64,000 nucleotides of DNA, taken from Diphasiastrum complanatum. Its lineage: Eukaryota; Streptophyta; Lycopodiopsida; Lycopodiales; Lycopodiaceae. The notes beneath the pieces were generated by a model. It worked only from the letters and a program-made list of their open reading frames with translations, was not told the DNA's origin and made no database searches. The DNA is taken from contig CM055100.1 in assembly GCA_029204225.1 (NCBI GenBank), positions 22,066,248 to 22,130,247 on the forward strand, read 5' to 3'. Position 1 is the first letter of the stretch; the number at the start of each line of letters is the position of its first letter. Made by a program: the position numbers and the translations under genes. Below are positions 61,401 through 64,000 of this stretch, one piece after another.

Positions 61401-62060
61401 TTTTTGGATGTTTCTGTACAAGTTTCACAACAAGTTTGCTTGCACTTGTGGGTAATCAAGTATTTTTCTAGGAGAACCAGAAAAAGCAACTTCTCAGAAA
61501 CAGAAGTAACCATTTGTAGGCATTGAACTAACCAGTAATTGCCATAAAGCTCTCTTATTTTCATCTGTCAGCAGCGTTTCCAAGTCATTAGAAAAATAAC
61601 AAATTTATAATATGTGCGGCCCAATCAACCTTCAGCTGCTATACAAATTGTGCTTTTCAGCTGTTAGCATTGATCATTGTATTGATTTTCTAGCAACGAA
61701 CTCTTCATGAAGTTATCAGGTTTCAATGTTGTGAAATTGTCTTGTTTGTATTCAATCAGCCTCAAACTCATCCTAGTGACATTTTTTATAGATTTGCCTT
61801 TATAAGTTCATATATTGCACCTAGGTGCTACAAATTGTTGGATGCTTATATGTTGTTGAAATACAGGCCTGAGGTTCTGTAGATTTGTTTCTGAATCTGC
61901 ACACGCTTGTATGTTGAAACCTCAGTTTGAAATAGTTCAACCATCTTGCTGTCATCTTAATTACAATGGATGTTTGCAGATTGATGATGATGACCACGAC
62001 TTGAAAAAGCAGAAAAAACTAAGTCTTGCTGCCAAATATTTCTCCCCTATATTTTTGGAG
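31446..62060 (+). CDS. GDT1-like membrane cation transporter (UPF0016/TMEM165 family), 3' end beyond the window
   Basis: The family comprises multi-pass proteins that move Mn2+ or Ca2+, usually in exchange for H+, at the Golgi or chloroplast. The exons encode about 174-185 residues. The linker is followed by G-F-I-K-S and the signature S-E-I-G-D-K-T-F-F. Membrane helices follow ([13 protein letters not shown], then [11 protein letters not shown]), then L-S-R-K-W-T-H. An acidic loop has E-L-A-E-V-E-A, a Lys/Asp-rich stretch, and K-Y-F-S-P-I-F-L-E. All internal junctions have GT/AG sites and matching phases. Family members are about 230-300 residues with a second E-x-G-D motif; that part must lie past 64000, since no matching exon occurs in 62061-64000. 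The R-K-W-T-H and E-L-A-E-V-E-A motifs resemble the Golgi-type plant members (GDT1-like 4/5) rather than the chloroplast ones. The N-terminus is uncertain. Confidence 0.93.
32142..32297 (+). CDS. GDT1-like gene exon with first E-x-G-D-K-T motif
   Basis: The acceptor TTTGCAG ends at 32141 and the donor GTAAGG starts at 32298; both ends are phase 0. The exon encodes a linker, G-P-Q-G-F-I-K-S and the cation-binding signature [13 protein letters not shown] shorter version could start at 32192. Confidence 0.9.
32481..32540 (+). CDS. GDT1-like gene exon
   Basis: 20 codons, phase 0 at both ends, acceptor GACTGCAG, donor GTGAGT. It encodes L-M-A-M-R-H-P-R-K and a membrane segment. Confidence 0.93.
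33419..33730. repeat. GACATGCA-motif tandem array in the LTR
   Basis: The motif GACATGCA recurs many times. At 33590-33730 it forms about 35-bp units with CATCAAGCTATGGATGG-type spacers. The same array occurs inverted in the other LTR copy (about 54395-54680). Confidence 0.88.
33746..33818. repeat. (GA)n followed by (GT)n microsatellite
   Basis: GA tract 33746-33794, then GT tract about 33800-33818. In the inverted LTR copy the tract is much shorter. Confidence 0.97.
34840..35226 (-). pseudogene. Gypsy G integrase C-terminus with chromodomain
   Basis: Starts [14 protein letters not shown] and has [10 protein letters not shown]. It ends in a chromodomain with [15 protein letters not shown] and Y-P-E-I-L. 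Chromodomains of this class bind histone marks and can steer integration to chromatin types. Confidence 0.85.
35258..36126 (-). pseudogene. Gypsy G integrase
   Basis: A zinc-binding segment ([15 protein letters not shown]) precedes the core with [16 protein letters not shown] and H-P-Q-T-N-G-Q-S-E. The frame shifts near 35530-35620 between the second D and the E. Confidence 0.9.
36123..36572 (-). pseudogene. Gypsy G RNase H
   Basis: Contains [24 protein letters not shown] and [12 protein letters not shown]. These are hallmark Gypsy RNase H residues. Confidence 0.9.
36840..37324 (-). pseudogene. Gypsy G reverse transcriptase lacking the catalytic motif
   Basis: Reads [15 protein letters not shown] and [11 protein letters not shown] up to R-F-V-G-T-F-F. 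It then jumps with a frame change to [13 protein letters not shown]. The D-D-I-L-I-Y-S region between these is deleted, so the polymerase has lost its two active-site aspartates. Confidence 0.88.
37832..38159. other. No clear gene; possible Gypsy G Gag-protease junction
   Basis: Likely continues upstream protease sequence on the minus strand in decayed form (F-I-S-F-K-L-A-Q style residues near 37890). Not secure. Confidence 0.35.
38160..39560 (-). pseudogene. hAT-superfamily transposase, C-terminal part with introns
   Basis: Three minus-strand blocks are separated by introns of about 100 bp with canonical signals: 39357 to about 39560, 38950-39255, and about 38160-38846. The middle block has W-W-S-L-H-G then [10 protein letters not shown] and H-T-K-R-R-N-R-L, the hAT dimerisation region. 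The last exon begins N-P-Y-S-Y-M-A and continues with acidic and low-complexity sequence. One frameshift near 39170 and a stop near 39118 suggest it no longer works. Upstream catalytic exons and terminal inverted repeats were not identified. hAT transposases cut and paste DNA elements. It could be a domesticated gene, but the lesions argue against that. Confidence 0.72.
39561..41219. other. Intron sequence without recognised gene
   Basis: No domain could be supported. A minus-strand frame at 40012-40317 is open but matches nothing I know. Confidence 0.4.
41221..41955. repeat. TTCGAA/GATTCG-rich repeat element, copy 1
   Basis: Both ends are dense in GATTCG, TTCGAA and GGTTCGAA motifs in inverted arrangement (about 41230-41325 and 41855-41950). 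These enclose a poly-A run, a CG-rich stretch of CTCCTGCTCCTCGCGAC-type repeats (41340-41480) and GA/GT simple repeats. The motif CCGATTCGCCGATTCGAA recurs near 58845. It looks like a non-autonomous transposon with complex inverted ends. Confidence 0.6.
42198..42245 (+). CDS. GDT1-like gene exon
   Basis: 16 codons between acceptor ATTGTAG and donor GTACGA, phase 0 both ends. Encodes [16 protein letters not shown], the second membrane segment of the family. Confidence 0.92.
42430..45105. other. Intron sequence without recognised gene
   Basis: Short ORFs only, with no recognisable domain. Homopolymer runs of C near 44547 and G near 45070 are present. Confidence 0.4.
45110..46250 (-). pseudogene. 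Decayed Ty3/Gypsy Pol fragment J
   Basis: With frameshifts and stops the minus strand reads, right to left, the end of RT (L-V-G-Y-Y, V-K-G-Y, K-W-T-E). RNase H follows ([16 protein letters not shown] near 45970; N-H-V-A-D-A-L-S near 45720). Near 45260-45130 comes an integrase C-terminal piece ([15 protein letters not shown]). The integrase core is missing. It abuts the end of Gypsy H near 46250 and may be a relative of it. Heavily mutated. Confidence 0.75.
46304..46693 (-). repeat. Copia I 3' LTR
   Basis: 390 bp, TGTCAAATTCC...TTTCAACA on the + strand, identical by eye to 51249-51638. Confidence 0.98.
46694..46708 (-). promoter_or_regulatory. Copia I polypurine tract
   Basis: The minus strand reads CATTGAGGGGGGG directly before the 3' LTR. 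Confidence 0.85.
46694..47497 (-). pseudogene. Copia I RT end and RNase H, one internal stop
   Basis: Continues Pol in the same frame after the TAA at 47498-47500: [32 protein letters not shown] and [10 protein letters not shown]. Then a TGA (47132-47134) stands where the family has R before K-S-T-T. RNase H ends with [20 protein letters not shown] and A-D-I-F-T-K-A-L. Both stops are explained by single C-to-T changes on the coding strand (CAA to TAA, CGA to TGA). Confidence 0.94.
47498..49216 (-). pseudogene. Copia I integrase core and reverse transcriptase
   Basis: A 572-codon open stretch. Integrase: [18 protein letters not shown] and [11 protein letters not shown], then V-F-G-C and I-F-L-G-Y-S. 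After an acidic spacer, RT has [34 protein letters not shown] and the catalytic Y-V-D-D (about 47646-47657). It ends at a TAA where the family has Q-A-N-Y. Confidence 0.96.
49203..50873 (-). pseudogene. Copia I Gag, protease and start of integrase
   Basis: The likely start is the methionine of M-S-S-L-A-E-S-M-L near 50825. Gag has W-K-F-K-I-K-N-I-L and F-L-Y-L-K-N-K-L. A Lys-rich region and zinc knuckle C-N-Y-C...H-F-A-F-E-C precede protease [12 protein letters not shown]. The pre-integrase L-W-H-E-R-Y-G-H and H-S-D-L-W-G-P follow. The frame is lost at an eight-C run (49228-49235), then resumes one frame over at F-I-D-D. A one-base length error there, biological or from sequencing, is the only break between Gag and RT. 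Confidence 0.96.
51237..51248 (-). promoter_or_regulatory. Copia I primer-binding site
   Basis: Minus strand TGGTATCAGAGC directly after the 5' LTR; tRNA-iMet type. Confidence 0.95.
51249..51638 (-). repeat. Copia I 5' LTR
   Basis: 390 bp, identical by eye to the 3' LTR. Confidence 0.98.
51639..52284 (-). pseudogene. Gypsy H integrase, main part
   Basis: The zinc segment has H-P-G-T-Q-R-A-L-D and [19 protein letters not shown] and S-D-Q-D-S-K-F follow. Two overlapping frames show a shift near 51830-52230, and one stop lies near 51718. It continues at 46303 beyond the Copia I insertion. Confidence 0.88.
52320..52760 (-). pseudogene. Gypsy H RNase H
   Basis: Reads [17 protein letters not shown] and [10 protein letters not shown], then breaks by frameshift. 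Decayed T-D-H-Q-A-L motifs appear near 52480. Confidence 0.82.
52802..53858 (-). pseudogene. Gypsy H reverse transcriptase and upstream linker
   Basis: The frame from 53858 has a Pol linker ([17 protein letters not shown]). It then reads V-C-V-D-Y-N-K-L-N and [11 protein letters not shown], with one shift near 53211-53275. It continues with N-A-P-M-T-F-Q, the catalytic Y-L-D-D-I-L-I-Y-S near 53110 and L-G-H-I-I-S. The Pol linker shows the reading starts well inside the polyprotein. Confidence 0.9.
53970..55083 (+). repeat. LTR copy inverted relative to 33027-34407
   Basis: The + strand matches the minus strand of the 33-kb LTR over about 1 kb. It has TATA box CCCTATAAAAGG near 54163, the TGCATGTC array (about 54395-54680), a long G run near 54889 and end CAAGTTCACA at 55083. 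On its right it abuts Gypsy F in the middle of integrase. No matching Pol in the same orientation is beside it, so it is a solo or orphan LTR. Confidence 0.82.
55084..55637 (-). pseudogene. Gypsy F integrase, truncated
   Basis: The zinc segment has G-H-F-S-T and [15 protein letters not shown]. The core follows with L-D-Y-V-G-P-I and, after a stop near 55340, S-D-R-G-T-H-F and [10 protein letters not shown]. The sequence stops at 55084 against the orphan LTR. Confidence 0.88.
55343..56257 (-). pseudogene. Gypsy F RNase H and integrase start
   Basis: RNase H reads [28 protein letters not shown] and L-A-D-H-V-S-R-I. A linker with Q-L-Y-R-R-G-M-D-D follows. The frame then shifts near 55640 to the integrase zinc segment. 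Confidence 0.9.
56262..57141 (-). pseudogene. Gypsy F reverse transcriptase
   Basis: The segment from 57141 reads [10 protein letters not shown] and [11 protein letters not shown]. After a shift it reads [28 protein letters not shown] and the catalytic Y-L-D-D near 56660. A stop near 56560 and further shifts follow, before G-H-E-N-Y-Y-R (56525-56262). Confidence 0.9.
57483..58292 (-). repeat. Gypsy F 5' LTR
   Basis: About 810 bp from TGTTAGAGGGTTTGCGGAT (minus strand, at 58292) to CCGCTACA (57483). It has a TATA-like CTATAAATAG near 57945 and a (CT)n tract. It is related to 23371-23710. Confidence 0.82.
57700..57754. repeat. (CT)27 microsatellite
   Basis: Perfect CT tract inside the Gypsy F LTR. 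Confidence 0.97.
58380..58935. repeat. TTCGAA/GATTCG-rich repeat element, partial copy 2
   Basis: Near 58845 it has ACCGATTCGCCGATTCGAA, the same motif as at about 41858, followed by further GATT-CGAA variants to 58920. GTGTGTGTGCCTGAGAGAGA near 58425 resembles the simple-repeat core of the 41-kb copy. Confidence 0.5.
58443..58491. repeat. (GA)24 microsatellite
   Basis: Perfect GA tract preceded by a short (GT)n run. Confidence 0.97.
58936..60504. other. Intron end without recognised gene
   Basis: No retroelement domain seen. Ends at the splice acceptor TTTGTGACAG. Confidence 0.45.
60505..60596 (+). CDS. GDT1-like gene exon
   Basis: 30 codons plus two bases, acceptor GACAG, donor GTAGGT. 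Encodes [11 protein letters not shown] then a membrane segment and [10 protein letters not shown], typical of the third helix and start of the loop. Confidence 0.93.
60710..60743 (+). CDS. GDT1-like gene exon (acidic loop)
   Basis: Acceptor GATTGCAG, donor GTCAGT. The first base completes a Lys codon split across the intron. It then reads [11 protein letters not shown], a hallmark of the central loop. Confidence 0.92.
61248..61298 (+). CDS. GDT1-like gene exon (loop)
   Basis: 17 codons, phase 0 both ends, acceptor TTTTCAG, donor GTTAGT. Encodes D-G-Q-L-K-S-A-N-G and a polar stretch, variable in the family. Confidence 0.88.
61980..62060 (+). CDS. GDT1-like gene exon (end of loop)
   Basis: 27 codons, phase 0 both ends, acceptor TTTGCAG, donor GTCAGT. 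Encodes an Asp-rich then Lys-rich stretch and [10 protein letters not shown], which in relatives directly precedes the second conserved half. Confidence 0.93.
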
Positions 62061-62920
62061 GTCAGTATTGGCTACAGCTTTCCATAGAATCTACCTTTGA
62101 AAAATTGCATTTATCAAAGAATGCTTTGTTTCTTGCCTGCTGAGTCATAGAGTGGTCTAGAAAGTTCCATCTTCAAAATAATTATTTTGTCCCAGTTTTC
62201 CTAGGTTTCACCCTTTTCCATGGAATGTAGCCCCTTGCTTGTGATTAGTCATGCTTCTTTGCCTGTTAACACAGTGATTCTATACAAATATCGATGGCAG
62301 CAGCTACTTGTTTTGCAGAAGGCTGCTGTAACTCCAAAATTATTTCCCTCTGATGAGATACAATCACATAATTGTTTTATAAGATGCCAGTTTACTTTGA
62401 GAACTGCTTTAGGAAGTGATTTAGTATATTAACAGAGTTAGGGTCAAAATTACCAGATCATAAGAATTTTGTGTCCGTCCTTTTCATCTCAGAAAAAGAG
62501 CTGAATTGGATTAACACTTGGAAATTGGGTAAACTACTCAGAATGATATTAAATTTGAAGAAGTGAATTTTCCACGCAATAATGCGCATATTGTGAGTTT
62601 GATCCTTCGTAAAAGAAAATCCATGCCTTTTTGGAAACCTACAAACCATTTCTTGTAATAGAACTCTCTAGTTTCGATATAAATCGATCGGATTCGTAAT
62701 TAGTAACTTTTCTTCTACAAGAATGTTTTCTAACTTTTTTCTTCCCTTACATCTAACTACATTCGATCAACAATCTTTAAAAAATTCCAATAGTATAAAA
62801 AATATCCTATCGCCCAACACTTTCACCTGAATGACTTATCCAAAGTTTTTATTGATTAACCAGGGAAGAATAACCATATATTAGAAAATAATTTGATTAG
62901 AGATTATTTTCCTGTAAGGA
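62061..62920 (+). other. GDT1-like gene intron, beginning
   Basis: Starts with donor GTCAGT. No exon with the expected second E-x-G-D motif could be found here or in the rest of the window. Confidence 0.7.
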
Positions 62921-63400
62921 TACGAGTTCCTCGAACTTGTAAGGCACTTATAGAGGATGAAGATACAAGGTCCTAGAAGTCGTAAGAGCCCATAAGGTAA
63001 CTTGTAGATGGCTCAGAGACTTAAGATATGAGCTCCTTGGTACTCATGGGAACCTGTAAGGTAACTCGTAGATAGCTGGTAGACTTAGGATACAAAAGCG
63101 CGTATAGGACAGCTCGTAGACTTGATATGAGTTCCTAGAACTTGTAGGAGCTTGTAACGCAACTCGTAGAACTAGGATACAATTTTCTAGAACTCATAAG
63201 AGGTTGTAAGGCAACTCGTAGACAAACTTTAAGGTACTAGTTCTTAGAACTCCTAGAAGCTTGTAAGGTAGCTTGTAGATGACTCGTGCATACTTAAGTC
63301 ACGAGTTGTTGGAACTTGCAGAGGACATGTTTCTGTAATATGAGCGCCTAAAATTTGTAGGAGCTTGTAAGCCAATGTAAGGTCATAGGCTCTTGGAACT
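62921..63400. repeat. Imperfect tandem repeats, about 60-75 bp units
   Basis: About seven units with variants of GAGTTCCTAGAACTTGTAGG, then AGCTTGTAAGGCAACTCGTAGA. On the minus strand they lie just inside the start of the presumed Copia 3' LTR, i.e. in its U3 region. Confidence 0.85.
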
Positions 63401-63478
63401 CTTATGTTGGACTCGGAAAAAGAAGCAACGAGTGGACATATCTGGAGAGCGTGTTTGGACTTAGATTAATTTCCAACA
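62921..63478 (-). repeat. Presumed Copia 3' LTR (U3 part)
   Basis: The minus strand starts TGTTGGAAATTAATC at 63478, immediately after a purine tract AAGGGAGAG. The far end was not defined. Confidence 0.6.
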
Positions 63479-63494
63479 CTCTCCCTTAATGTGG

Positions 63495-64000
63495 GTCCGA
63501 AGATGCTTCAATCTTCAAACATAACATCTATTTGAAATTTGTATCCTTGTCCTTAGGACTTTGGTGAGGATATCAGCAGACATATGTTTTGTCCTCCAAT
63601 TTCAAGACAAACAATGCCATCTCCAATTTTTTCTCTAACATAATGTTGGTGGATTTCAATGTGCTTGAAGCATAATGGAGATTTGTGTTAGCGTAATGCA
63701 GCTAAGATTGTGACAAAAGAAAATGTTGACTTTGGAAGATGTTCAAATTTGACAATAAATTCCCTAGCCACATCACCTCCATGGTTGCAAGTGATGCTGC
63801 CACATACTCTGCTTTTAGTTGATGATAGATTAATCGCTTTCTGTTTAACCAAGATATGAGTGAGCTCAAGAGAATGAAGGCACAACTGGACGTGAATTTT
63901 TTGGTGTCAACATCACTTGCCCGATCAGAATCCATGTAGCCATTTAGTTGCAATGTACCAATTGAGGTCTTGCCATCATAGCAAACCCCTAAAGTAAGGT
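63495..64000 (-). pseudogene. Copia RNase H, 3' end of an element running off the window
   Basis: The minus strand from the right edge reads L-Q-L-N-G-Y-M-D-S-D and A-S-D-V-D-T-K-K-F-T-S-S. I-S-W-L-N-R-K-R and A-E-Y-V-A-A-S-L-A-T-M-E-V-M-W-L follow. After frame changes, K-H-I-E-I-H appears near 63650. RT and upstream domains lie beyond 64000. Confidence 0.88.

Noticed and set aside
62061-64000. Remaining GDT1-like exons
   Set aside because: I looked for the second E-x-G-D motif and its neighbouring residues on the + strand and found none, so the 3' part must be outside the window.

Overview
This is nuclear DNA from a plant, most likely a seed plant with a large, retrotransposon-rich genome. 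The evidence is a split gene with canonical GT/AG introns, many Ty1/Copia and Ty3/Gypsy LTR retrotransposons, a TRIM, an intron-containing hAT transposase relic, a tRNA-like SINE and long dinucleotide repeats. I cannot name the species.

The one clear host gene is on the + strand and runs from about 31.4 kb past the right edge. It encodes a GDT1-like (UPF0016/TMEM165 family) membrane cation transporter. I could place eight coding exons from the conserved protein and their splice sites: 31446-31478 (start uncertain), 32142-32297, 32481-32540, 42198-42245, 60505-60596, 60710-60743, 61248-61298 and 61980-62060. The phases fit throughout. The last exons, with the second conserved E-x-G-D motif, lie beyond base 64000. 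Two introns are very large, 9,657 bp and 18,259 bp, so almost everything between 32.5 and 60.5 kb is intronic transposon sequence.

Layout. 1-3.1 kb: truncated + strand Copia (A). 3.1-10.2 kb: no genes; holds an orphan tRNA-Met primer-site match, a 69-bp-period array of palindromes, a (GA)70 tract, a tandem SINE-like pair and a diverged tandem duplication. 10.3-11.0 kb: TRIM. 11.5-23.4 kb: minus-strand Copia C, whose left LTR is split by a younger + strand Copia B (11871-17539). 23.4-25.3 kb: retroelement scraps. 25.9-29.0 kb: mosaic Copia with an in-place inversion of its reverse transcriptase. 29.0-31.4 kb: upstream region of the GDT1-like gene. Intron 32541-42197: LTR, chromodomain Gypsy G, hAT relic, and a TTCGAA-rich repeat. 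Intron 42246-60504: Gypsy J, Gypsy H split by a very young Copia I with LTRs identical by eye, an inverted LTR copy, and Gypsy F with its 5' LTR. 62.1-64 kb: another intron with the 3' end of a minus-strand Copia.

The retroelements are parasites and do not work together. Their nesting gives a relative timetable: H before I, C before B. No element looks fully autonomous. Copia I is closest, with two C-to-T nonsense codons and one homopolymer frameshift. Functionally the important point is the GDT1-like gene, which keeps intact exons and splice sites although about 28 kb of intron sits between its first and second halves.
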